Part shown: positions 1 through 6,745 of the stretch, piece by piece | Layout of the letters: every line of letters starts with the position of its first letter | How positions within the stretch are numbered: position 1 is the first letter of the stretch | Source of the DNA: JBAYST01 sp041676005 | Lineage (GTDB): Bacteria > Bacillota_I > Bacilli_A > RFN20 > CAG-826 | Length of the DNA: 21,787 nt | Direction: 5' to 3' | Assembly (NCBI GenBank): GCA_041676005.1 | Contig: JBAYST010000014.1 | Location: 1 to 21,787, forward strand | Position numbers and translations under genes: made by a program | Notes under the pieces: model-generated | What the model was told of the DNA's origin: nothing | Databases searched by the model: none | What the model saw: the letters and a program-made list of their open reading frames with translations, nothing else

Positions 1-293
1 ATTCTAACTTCTTTGAATTTCTCTAAATATTTTCTCACACTTGGAAGCTCTTCTAATGCTTTTTTAGCTTCATATAATTTTCTCTGCGCTTTTTTTACCT
101 CTGAAGAGTCACGAGAAAAGAAACGAAGTGCATCATTATATTCACTGACCGCACAGTCTTTTTTATAAGAAAAAGTTTTAGCCAAATCATCGGTTTCCAT
201 TTCTTGTTCGGCTTTTGAAAGCTCGGCGATTCGCAAATCATTATCAAGGGCACTTCTTAATTTGAGTGTTAAATCTAATATTTTTTCATTCAT
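1..293 (-). CDS. YlbF/YmcA-family cell-fate regulator-like protein, partial (C-terminus beyond left edge)
   Basis: The frame reads from ATG at 293-291 leftwards without a stop to the window edge, giving 97 residues that begin MNEKILDLTLKLRSALDNDL. The protein is almost wholly helical and highly charged, with a central segment (about residues 35-75) of the form found in the Com_YlbF family (YlbF, YmcA, YheA). In Bacillus subtilis YlbF and YmcA form the Y-complex that, with YaaT, directs RNase Y maturation of mRNAs and thereby affects competence, biofilm and sporulation. That function is family knowledge; which paralogue this is cannot be told. RNase J is encoded nearby, which may be coincidence. 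There is no Shine-Dalgarno before the ATG; instead a -35/-10 pair ends 7 nt upstream (see the promoter entry). An in-frame TTG 36 nt upstream is an alternative start but lies inside that promoter. Confidence 0.68.
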   Translation of the reverse strand, partial: MNEKILDLTLKLRSALDNDLRIAELSKAEQEMETDDLAKTFSYKKDCAVSEYNDALRFFSRDSSEVKKAQRKLYEAKKALEELPSVRKYLEKFKEVR

Positions 294-329
294 AACTAAT
301 AATTTATCATTTGGTCTTGTAACATTCAA
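294..329 (-). promoter_or_regulatory. Putative promoter of the YlbF-family gene (leaderless)
   Basis: On the minus strand TTGAAT (329-324) is followed by a 17-nt spacer and TAAATT (306-301). Seven nucleotides separate the -10 from the ATG at 293, so the expected transcription start falls on, or one base before, the start codon. No Shine-Dalgarno exists. Confidence 0.45.
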
Positions 330-343
330 TTAGGGCATAACTC

Positions 344-382
344 TACACATGTTTATAAGATAATGATAAAATCATTTTGCAT
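344..382 (+). promoter_or_regulatory. Putative def promoter (near-leaderless)
   Basis: TACACA (344-349), a 17-nt spacer and TAAAAT (367-372). The predicted start near 379 leaves about 4 nt before the ATG at 383. This lies back to back with the YlbF-family promoter in a roughly 90-nt divergent region. Confidence 0.4.
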
Positions 383-913
383 ATGAACTTAAAAATTTTA
401 AAAGACACTCACAAATCACTAAGAGAAAGAAGCGTTGATGTTCACATGCCTCTTTCTCATGAATATGAAAAAACTCTCAATCTCATGAGTCGATTTTTAA
501 AAGAGTCTCAAAGTGAGAACAGCAAGGTTCGAGCCGGAGTTGGTTTAGCCGCTCCACAAATCGGAATTAACAAACGCATGTTTGTCATTTACTTAGAACA
601 TGAAGGGAAGTTGATTAATTTGCAACTCGTCAACCCGAAAATAATCGAAACATCTGCAAAAAAATGTTATTTAAAAAATGGCGAAGGCTGTCTTTCGGTA
701 GATGAAAGGCATCCAGGACTAGTCCATCGCCATTATCGAATTAAAATTAAAGCTTATAATGCTGTGAACAAAAAAGAAGAAGAATTGACTTTTACTGGCT
801 ATCCAGCCATTGTTATTCAACACGAATACGATCATCTTGAAGGGATTTTGTTCTATGATCGAATCAATGCTTTTAATCCGCTTGCAACATTGCCAAATGA
901 AATTGAAATTTAA
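383..913 (+). CDS. def: Peptide deformylase
   Basis: Removes the N-terminal formyl group from nascent polypeptides at the ribosomal exit, using a bound divalent metal. All three family motifs are present: GVGLAAPQIG (residues 52-61), EGCLSV (101-106, with metal ligand Cys103) and HEYDH (147-151, metal ligands His147 and His151, catalytic Glu148). At 176 residues with insertions between motifs it matches the type 2 enzymes of Gram-positive bacteria. I chose ATG 383; the frame is also open from TTG 377, two codons earlier, but neither start has a Shine-Dalgarno and 383 fits the predicted transcription start best. RNase J follows 90 nt downstream with its own -10-like box. In Bacillales def and an RNase J gene are also often close together (recollection, not checked here). 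Confidence 0.95.
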   Translation: MNLKILKDTHKSLRERSVDVHMPLSHEYEKTLNLMSRFLKESQSENSKVRAGVGLAAPQIGINKRMFVIYLEHEGKLINLQLVNPKIIETSAKKCYLKNGEGCLSVDERHPGLVHRHYRIKIKAYNAVNKKEEELTFTGYPAIVIQHEYDHLEGILFYDRINAFNPLATLPNEIEI

Positions 914-941
914 TTCTTTTTTCTTTATTTTTAAGATCTAT

Positions 942-956
942 CATCTATAATAGATG
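942..956. promoter_or_regulatory. Perfect 15-bp palindrome overlapping the rnjA -10 box
   Basis: CATCTAT - A - ATAGATG (942-948, 949, 950-956) is a perfect palindrome containing TATAAT at 946-951. The -35 is poor (TTTATT near 924-929), so a DNA-bound regulator could act here, or the symmetry may be chance in A+T-rich DNA. No T-run follows it, so it is not a terminator for def. Confidence 0.35.
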
Positions 957-1003
957 TAACAAAAAAACATAAAATAATCACGTTTAATTTAGGAGGATTA
1001 TTA

Positions 1004-2674
1004 ATGACGAGCAAAATATCTATGCCCGTTTCAGTCTACGCACTTGGTGGACTAAACGAAGTCGGAAAAAATACTTATTGTATTGAAAACGACAAAACTT
1101 TAATCATTATTGACGCTGGAATTTTATTTCCCGGACCCGAATATCCAGGAATAGACTATCTAGTGCCAGATTATACACACCTTAAAAACAATCGAAATAA
1201 AATTAAGGCTCTTTTTATCACACACGGTCACGAAGATCATATCGGCGGAATTCCTTATTTGATTCAAAATGTCAATATTCCAGTCATTTATGCACCGAAA
1301 TTGGCCGCTGCATTAATCAAACATCGTTTAGAAGAATTCAGGCTCGCAGATCGAGTGAAAATTGTCGAATACAATGACAATAGCCAAATCAAAATTGACA
1401 GTTTCACCGTTTCGTTTTTTAGAGTGACACACTCTATCCCTGATTCTTTTGGAATCGTTGTCGATACTACAGAAGGCCGAATCGTCACGACTGGAGATTT
1501 CAAAATTGATTTGACACCAATTGGAACCGATATTCAACTGAATAAAATTGCCGAAATCGGTTCAAAAGGTGTTACTTTGTTATTGAGCGATTCAACAAAT
1601 TCTGAAACTGAAGGATGGACTCCAAGTGAGAGGAATGTTTTTGAATCGATTAATGATATTTTTTCTAAGGCTGATGGAAGATTAATCGTTTCCACTTTTA
1701 GTAGTAATATTTCAAGAATTCAACAAATCTGTGAAGCTGCGGTAGAACATAAACGCAAAATTGCAATTTTAGGGAAATCGATGGAAAACACGGTTAGCAT
1801 CGCGCGTTCTTATGGATATATAAAAATTCCTGACAATTCAATCGTCGATATTTCTGAAATCAAAAAAATGAAACTTGATGAAGTTGTTGTTCTTTGCACT
1901 GGTTCGCAGGGGGAACCGATGGCTGCTTTAAGTCGGATTGCTAAAGGAGACCATAAAGATATCAAAATCATTCCCGGCGATACGGTTGTATTTTCTAGTT
2001 CCGCAATTCCAGGTAATGGTATTTCAATCAATAGCGTAGTCGACGAACTAGCAAAATGCGGCGCTAATGTCATTACGAATTCTATTTTGAGCGACATTCA
2101 CTCTTCTGGACACCCAGCAAAACAAGAACTACGAATGATGTTAAAACTCATCAATCCAAAATACTTTATGCCAGTTCATGGTGAATATCGCATGCTTCTT
2201 ATACACGCTCAAATCGCTGAATCTCTAGGCGTTCCTAAAGAGAGAAGTTTCATATGTGAAAATGGTGATGTCATCACTCTTTCTAATGGAAAAGCAGAGT
2301 TCAGTTATCGAGTTCCTAGTGGGGTGACTTTCATCGATGGAAAAACTATTGATGGACTTGCTCCTAGTGTTATCAAAGATCGTAAGGCTTTAAATGATGA
2401 TGGAATGATCGCGGTTGTCATAGGAATTGATACAAAGACTAACAATCTCATTATTGCGCCGAAAATTTATACGAACGGATTTGTTTATAGCAGACACCAA
2501 AGCGTCATGAGAAATGCTGCAAATGCTGTCGAAAAAGAGATTCGTGTTGTTTTAAATGGGAAGCCGACTTTCGCAGATTTAAAAAGCACAATTAAGAAAG
2601 TAATGGGTTCTGTTTTATATAGAGAAACAAAGCGTAGCCCAATGATAATTCCACTTATCATGTCGAAAAATTAA
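1004..2674 (+). CDS. rnjA: Ribonuclease J
   Basis: Metallo-beta-lactamase/beta-CASP ribonuclease with 5'-3' exonuclease and endonuclease activity, central to mRNA decay and rRNA maturation in bacteria lacking RNase E. The di-zinc motif HGHEDH is at residues 74-79, with further ligands His143 (VTHS) and Asp165 (TTGDFK); the beta-CASP region and the C-terminal domain complete a 556-residue protein, the usual length for RnjA/RnjB (about 555). The start is secure: AGGAGG (991-996) sits 7 nt before the ATG. Which paralogue it is cannot be settled, but it is the only one in the window. maf follows with a 1-nt gap, implying co-transcription and coupled translation. Confidence 0.95.
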   Translation: MTSKISMPVSVYALGGLNEVGKNTYCIENDKTLIIIDAGILFPGPEYPGIDYLVPDYTHLKNNRNKIKALFITHGHEDHIGGIPYLIQNVNIPVIYAPKLAAALIKHRLEEFRLADRVKIVEYNDNSQIKIDSFTVSFFRVTHSIPDSFGIVVDTTEGRIVTTGDFKIDLTPIGTDIQLNKIAEIGSKGVTLLLSDSTNSETEGWTPSERNVFESINDIFSKADGRLIVSTFSSNISRIQQICEAAVEHKRKIAILGKSMENTVSIARSYGYIKIPDNSIVDISEIKKMKLDEVVVLCTGSQGEPMAALSRIAKGDHKDIKIIPGDTVVFSSSAIPGNGISINSVVDELAKCGANVITNSILSDIHSSGHPAKQELRMMLKLINPKYFMPVHGEYRMLLIHAQIAESLGVPKERSFICENGDVITLSNGKAEFSYRVPSGVTFIDGKTIDGLAPSVIKDRKALNDDGMIAVVIGIDTKTNNLIIAPKIYTNGFVYSRHQSVMRNAANAVEKEIRVVLNGKPTFADLKSTIKKVMGSVLYRETKRSPMIIPLIMSKN

Positions 2675-2675
2675 T

Positions 2676-3230
2676 ATGATTATTCTCGCTTCATCTTCGC
2701 CAAGAAGAAAAATGCTTTTAAGCAAAATAATTCCTAATTTTATTATTGAAACTTCTGATATCGATGAAGAAGAAACTTTTCTTTCTTCCGAATCTTTGTC
2801 ATATGATTTATCGAAGTTAAAAGCCTATGAAGTTTTCCACAAACATCCTCATGATGTTGTGATTGCGTGCGACACAGTTGTCATTTTTAACGGTATTATT
2901 TTTGGAAAACCAAAAGATGAAGAAGATGCCTTTCGAATGTTAAAAATTTTATCCTCGAATAAGCATGTAGTGTTGAGCAGTTATACAATCATCTCAAAAA
3001 ATTTTGAAGTGAGTAAGACCATCAAGAGTTTTGTCTATTTCAATGAACTTGATGATGACAAAATAAGAAAGTATATCGCTAGTGGATCTCCAATGGATAA
3101 AGCAGGTTCTTATGGGTGCCAAGATAAAGAATTCGATCTCATTAAAAAAATCGACGGAAGCGTCGATAACGTGATGGGTTTTCCAACTGAAGCAATTAAA
3201 AAAACACTCAAAGATTTTAAAGTGATTTAA
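2676..3230 (+). CDS. maf: Maf-family nucleoside triphosphate pyrophosphatase
   Basis: Hydrolyses dTTP/UTP or modified nucleotides to the monophosphate and pyrophosphate, a house-cleaning role; overexpressed Maf in B. subtilis inhibits septation. The N-terminal signature SSSPRR is at residues 6-11, the catalytic Asp at 66 (CDTVV) and the KPK motif at 78-80. The 184-residue length is typical. It starts one base after the rnjA stop, without a Shine-Dalgarno of its own, and probably depends on translational coupling. It converges on the EIIB-like gene with only 9 nt between stop codons and no visible terminator. Confidence 0.92.
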   Translation: MIILASSSPRRKMLLSKIIPNFIIETSDIDEEETFLSSESLSYDLSKLKAYEVFHKHPHDVVIACDTVVIFNGIIFGKPKDEEDAFRMLKILSSNKHVVLSSYTIISKNFEVSKTIKSFVYFNELDDDKIRKYIASGSPMDKAGSYGCQDKEFDLIKKIDGSVDNVMGFPTEAIKKTLKDFKVI

Positions 3231-3239
3231 ATAGAAATT

Positions 3240-3584
3240 TTAAAGTAATTTTTCAATATTTTTTTTCAATTTTGGAGATAAGACGAGAACGATTTTTTCA
3301 TTCATTGAGATGATGCTTTTTACCCCCGCTTCATGTAAGGATTTTTCATCTATTTTTTGAGCATTTTGTAATTTAATATTTAGTCTAGAGCCCTTTAATT
3401 CAAGGCTTAAAACATTAGATTTTCCACCTAAATAGTCGTAAATTGCAGTGTCTTTAGTCTTTTTGACGCTTTTATTAGTGATCAATAAAACAGCAATTAC
3501 AACCGCCAAAACGATAGCGATAATCAATGCAAAAATCCAACCGTATTTCGCTAATAAATTATTGAATTCTTGTAAAGGAATCAC
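3240..3584 (-). CDS. Small membrane-anchored protein with degenerate glucose-type PTS EIIB domain
   Basis: 114 residues: a membrane helix (about 15-36), a short basic linker, then about 67 residues that follow the EIIB domain of the glucose/glucosamine PTS family (YLGGKSNVLSLELKGSRL, then a KIDEKSL segment and a C-terminal beta-alpha unit). In true EIIB proteins the motif LDACxTRLR carries the phosphorylated cysteine; here the corresponding residue is Lys64 (LELKGSRL), so phosphoryl transfer by the normal route is not possible. I infer a structural or regulatory role. The start is GTG 3584, overlapping the nadK TGA by 4 nt (GTGA). It is the last gene of spx - nadK - EIIB-like, and no EIIC or EIIA is adjacent (an EIIC-like gene of another type lies 12 kb away). 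Confidence 0.72.
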   Translation of the reverse strand: MIPLQEFNNLLAKYGWIFALIIAIVLAVVIAVLLITNKSVKKTKDTAIYDYLGGKSNVLSLELKGSRLNIKLQNAQKIDEKSLHEAGVKSIISMNEKIVLVLSPKLKKNIEKLL

Positions 3585-4360
3585 TTGATGAAACTCCGCT
3601 TCAAACTACCGATAAACGAGTGATTCTTTTTAAGCAAAATCTTCACTTTCAAAGATGATTTTTTAACGTTAATAGAAAGAGGCCGATCTTCGATAAGAAC
3701 ATTATCAAACGAGACAAGAGCATCGCTGAATTTTCCCTTAATTGTGATATCGACATCTTCTTTTAAAATCAATGGATTAGTGAGCGGAGAGATAAGATTA
3801 TTTGTCACTGGGGCAATCGGTGTCAATTCTAAGCAAGGAACACCGGTTTCGATGATCGCTCCCCCGACAGATTTGTTTAAAGCCGTACTTCCTAGTTGAG
3901 AAGAGACAATCAGGCCGTTCCCAGCAAAGTTTTCTAATTTCTCTTCATTGATAAAGACTTCGCATTCAAGAGTCTTATAAATCGAAGAAATCTTAATTTC
4001 GTTAACCGCAGCAATATCATACGTTTCATTTTCACAAACGACAGTTCCTTCGAGTAGTGAAAAACTTTTTTCCACTAACCTTCCGTTATCCAAGTCGCTT
4101 AAAGCTTCTTGAATTTCGTCGACGGTGTAATCATAAAAATAGCCGAGTTTTCCATTGTTGATACCTAAGAAACAAACATCATTAAGTCGATCTAAATTAT
4201 TTTGAATCGCTTTTAAAAAAGTTCCATCTCCTCCGATACAAATAATGACATCAGGGTTTTGATTATCAATGTCGATTTCTAATTCATTTAAAAGATTGGA
4301 TATTTGATTTTCAACAAAAGTAGTTCGATCTTTATAAACGCTGAAAAAACTTATTTTCAT
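3581..4360 (-). CDS. nadK: NAD kinase
   Basis: Phosphorylates NAD to NADP and so supplies NADPH for biosynthesis and redox defence. The diagnostic GGDGTF is at residues 43-48 (Asp45 catalytic), the conserved NE pair at 120-121 and the glycine-rich GSTALNKS segment around 157-164. At 259 residues it has the usual length for Firmicutes PpnK. Its ATG overlaps the spx stop (ATGA, 4 nt) and its own stop overlaps the next start (GTGA), so translation of all three genes is probably coupled. Pairing with Spx, the thiol-stress regulator, makes physiological sense because NADPH feeds thioredoxin reductase (inference). Confidence 0.95.
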   Translation of the reverse strand: MKISFFSVYKDRTTFVENQISNLLNELEIDIDNQNPDVIICIGGDGTFLKAIQNNLDRLNDVCFLGINNGKLGYFYDYTVDEIQEALSDLDNGRLVEKSFSLLEGTVVCENETYDIAAVNEIKISSIYKTLECEVFINEEKLENFAGNGLIVSSQLGSTALNKSVGGAIIETGVPCLELTPIAPVTNNLISPLTNPLILKEDVDITIKGKFSDALVSFDNVLIEDRPLSINVKKSSLKVKILLKKNHSFIGSLKRSFIK

Positions 4361-4800
4361 AAATCACCGTTTTGCAAATCTTTTGCATGATCACATGTGT
4401 TATATTTTTTACAATTTTCAGGTGAACAATTCCACTCCGCAATTCGGCGGGCCTGAGGGATAAATGAACGAATTTCTTCTTCGTTATATCCTATTTGAAT
4501 TCGGCGATCGTCAATAATTATAGGACGTTTTAAAACTGATGGATTAGCTCTGATAAATTCGATCAAGGTTTTAATGGTCATATTATCGAGATCCAAACCG
4601 TTTTCTTTCACAATTTTACTTCTTTCAGAAATGATGTCCTCTGTTCCGTTTTCACTTTTGGCTAAAATTTCTTTTAATTCGGCCTCATTCAAAGTCGCGG
4701 AAAAAATATTTTTTTCGATATATGGAATTTTTTGGTCATTGAACCACTTCTTAACTTTCCGACAACTAGTGCAACTGGGAGATGTATAAATTTTTATCAT
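4357..4800 (-). CDS. spx: Spx/ArsC-family transcriptional regulator with cysteine-rich tail
   Basis: Spx binds the alpha C-terminal domain of RNA polymerase and switches on thiol-stress genes when its CxxC oxidises. The thioredoxin-like fold, the redox pair Cys10-Thr-Ser-Cys13 (SPSCTSCRK) and the RPIIIDDRR segment with Arg92 are all present and very close to B. subtilis Spx. Unlike that 131-residue protein, this one has 147 residues with a tail NCSPENCKKYNTCDH containing Cys125, Cys130 and Cys136, which could bind a metal or form a second switch. A strong GAGGA Shine-Dalgarno (4808-4812) and an extended -10 precede it. It heads the operon with nadK. Confidence 0.9.
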   Translation of the reverse strand: MIKIYTSPSCTSCRKVKKWFNDQKIPYIEKNIFSATLNEAELKEILAKSENGTEDIISERSKIVKENGLDLDNMTIKTLIEFIRANPSVLKRPIIIDDRRIQIGYNEEEIRSFIPQARRIAEWNCSPENCKKYNTCDHAKDLQNGDL

Positions 4801-4818
4801 TCAATTTTCCTCTTTGTT

Positions 4819-4827
4819 AGTATAACA
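4819..4827 (-). promoter_or_regulatory. Extended -10 of the spx - nadK operon
   Basis: On the minus strand TG-T-TATACT (4827-4819) forms an extended -10. TTGCTT further upstream is 21 nt away, too far for a good -35. The predicted leader of about 12 nt contains the spx Shine-Dalgarno. Confidence 0.45.
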
Positions 4828-4861
4828 AATCTAATTATAAGCATAAAGCAAATATATAAAG

Positions 4862-4900
4862 CAACCTCAGGTTGAAAAATCTTAAGGAAAAACATAAACT
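4862..4900 (+). promoter_or_regulatory. trpS promoter with palindrome over the -35
   Basis: TTGAAA (4872-4877), a 17-nt spacer and TAAACT (4895-4900) make a good promoter. A perfect 13-bp palindrome, CAACCT-C-AGGTTG (4862-4874), overlaps the -35 and lies between this promoter and the divergent spx promoter. The resulting trpS leader is only about 20 nt, too short for a T-box. Confidence 0.5.
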
Positions 4901-4926
4901 ATTTTATATAGATTTAGGAGAGCGAT

Positions 4927-5916
4927 ATGGGAAAAGAAAGAATCTTAACCGGAATCAAACCGACCGGTAAATTAACCTTAGGTAATTACTTAGGCGTACT
5001 CAAACATCTTCCAAAATTAGAAGAAAGAGGCGAATCTTTTATTTTTATCGCTGATCTTCACGCTTTAACCTTGCCAATTGAACCCCAAGAACTCAAACAA
5101 AACTCAATTGATATCGCTGCTTTTTATCTTGCCGCAGGCTTAAATCCGAAAAAAACTACTTTATTTTTACAATCCAGTGTTTCGGCTCACGCAGAAATGA
5201 ATGCTATTATGCAAAATTATTTATATATGGGCGAACTTTCTCGAATGACTCAATTTAAAGAAAAAACACAAAAAACCAAATCCGCTGCAATAGGGTTAGG
5301 GTTATTTGCTTATCCGGTTTTAATGGCTTCTGACATCATTTTATATGATGCGACAGTTGTTCCGGTCGGTGAAGATCAAGTTCAACATGTTGAACTAACA
5401 CGTAATTTAGTCAATCGTTTTAATAATCGCTATGGTCCGGTTTTATCGATGCCTAAAGCCGAAATTAGAAAAGTTGGAGCGAGAATTATGTCGCTTTCAG
5501 ATCCGACAAAAAAGATGAGTAAATCTGATGTAAAAGGCGATGTTTATTTAAAAGATGATCTACAAACAATTCGAAAAAAGATCATGTCCGCAGTTACTGA
5601 TTCTGGCGAAGAAATAAAATATGATCCTCTTAATAAACCAGGAATTTCTAATTTGCTTTCGATTTATGCATCAATAAAAGACATTTCAATTAAAGATGCG
5701 GAAAAGATTTTTAAAACTTCCCGATATGGCGAATTCAAAAAAGCTATTGCAGATGCGGTTTGTGAAGATTTGGGCGCCTTCCAAGAAAGATATCGCAAAA
5801 TTATTGCAGATAAAACATATGAGATAGTTTTAAAAAATGGAGCTTTAAAAGCAAGAAAAATTGCAGACGAAACTTTACATCGGGTTAAAAATGCGGTTGG
5901 GTTATTGAATGAGTAA
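4927..5916 (+). CDS. trpS: Tryptophanyl-tRNA synthetase
   Basis: Class I aminoacyl-tRNA synthetase that charges tRNA-Trp. The HIGH-equivalent TLGN is at residues 17-20 after PTGK, the GEDQVQHVELTRN segment that contacts substrate follows at about 148-160, and KMSKS lies at 196-200. Its length (329) is typical of the bacterial enzyme. TTTAGGAGAG gives a clear Shine-Dalgarno before ATG 4927. The downstream HAD gene begins 8 nt inside the trpS end, indicating an operon. No T-box element precedes it, unlike trpS in many Firmicutes. Confidence 0.96.
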   Translation: MGKERILTGIKPTGKLTLGNYLGVLKHLPKLEERGESFIFIADLHALTLPIEPQELKQNSIDIAAFYLAAGLNPKKTTLFLQSSVSAHAEMNAIMQNYLYMGELSRMTQFKEKTQKTKSAAIGLGLFAYPVLMASDIILYDATVVPVGEDQVQHVELTRNLVNRFNNRYGPVLSMPKAEIRKVGARIMSLSDPTKKMSKSDVKGDVYLKDDLQTIRKKIMSAVTDSGEEIKYDPLNKPGISNLLSIYASIKDISIKDAEKIFKTSRYGEFKKAIADAVCEDLGAFQERYRKIIADKTYEIVLKNGALKARKIADETLHRVKNAVGLLNE

Positions 5917-6745
5917 CAAATATTTTATTTGTTTCGACATGGATGGAACACTTCTCAACAACAAGCAAAAAATTTCTTTTTTGACAAAACAATATCTTCG
6001 GAGGTTACATAAAAAAGGCCACACAATTGTCTTAGCCTCAGGACGCCCCTACCGCGAAATGAAAAGATATTATGACGAATTGAAATTGAATTCTCCTATA
6101 GTCTGTTTGGGAGGTTGTCATTATTTTTCTCCTTTTGATCAGGACTTCCCAAATTACGAATTTTCTTTTGATCGTAAAGTTGCAATTGAAATCGTCGCAG
6201 AATTATTAAAAATAGGTGCAATTGACAATGCTTTTTGTGAAAATAACGAGCACATTTGGGTCCATCATAGAGACCCTGAATTAATTAATTTTTTTTGGAA
6301 AACAACAGGAAATGAAAATATCATTTATGGTCCTTTTGAAAAAACTTTAACTATAAATCCAACTTCCTTGCTTTTAGAAACCAAAAATAAAGATCGCGAA
6401 AAAGAAATCGAAACTGTTATTAAAAAATATAAAACTCTAAACGTGCGTTTTTGGTTCGGTGGACATTATTCAGAAATCTATTTTGATGGTTTTAATAAAG
6501 CAAGTGCTTTAGAAAAAATTGCTCAATATTATGGGATTGATAAATCTCATACGATTGCTTTTGGTGATCAACATAATGATATCGAAATGCTTAAATGGGC
6601 TAAAATTGGCGTAGCGATGAAAAATGCCACTGCAGAATTAAAATCATACGCTGATTACGTCACGACGAAAGATAACAACCACAACGGCATTTATTTTGAA
6701 TTAAAAGATATTTTTAAAAAAATAAGAAAAAAGCAATTATTCTAG
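5909..6745 (+). CDS. Cof-type HAD-IIB sugar-phosphatase-like hydrolase
   Basis: Haloacid dehalogenase superfamily phosphatase. Motif I DMDGT is at residues 10-14 (nucleophile Asp10, acid/base Asp12), motif II is the Ser in LASGRP (about 44), motif III the Lys near 197 (FNKASAL) and motif IV GDQHND at 219-224. The large cap between motifs II and III is the IIB type, as in YkrA/YidA/Cof, which act on sugar phosphates, FMN or PLP; the substrate here is unknown. The ATG overlaps the end of trpS by 8 nt. Its 3' end overlaps that of the convergent pgcA by 9 nt, leaving no intergenic terminator. Confidence 0.9.
   Translation: MSNKYFICFDMDGTLLNNKQKISFLTKQYLRRLHKKGHTIVLASGRPYREMKRYYDELKLNSPIVCLGGCHYFSPFDQDFPNYEFSFDRKVAIEIVAELLKIGAIDNAFCENNEHIWVHHRDPELINFFWKTTGNENIIYGPFEKTLTINPTSLLLETKNKDREKEIETVIKKYKTLNVRFWFGGHYSEIYFDGFNKASALEKIAQYYGIDKSHTIAFGDQHNDIEMLKWAKIGVAMKNATAELKSYADYVTTKDNNHNGIYFELKDIFKKIRKKQLF

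Noticed and set aside
1288..2097. Several minus-strand ORFs inside rnjA
   Set aside because: They are antisense frames of a clearly functional gene and lack ribosome binding sites and recognisable domains.
3231..3239. Terminator between maf and the EIIB-like gene
   Set aside because: Only 9 nt separate the stops and no stem-loop with T-run is visible on either strand.
4801..4926. T-box riboswitch before trpS
   Set aside because: No specifier loop, no conserved T-box sequence and no terminator; the leader after the predicted promoter is about 20 nt.
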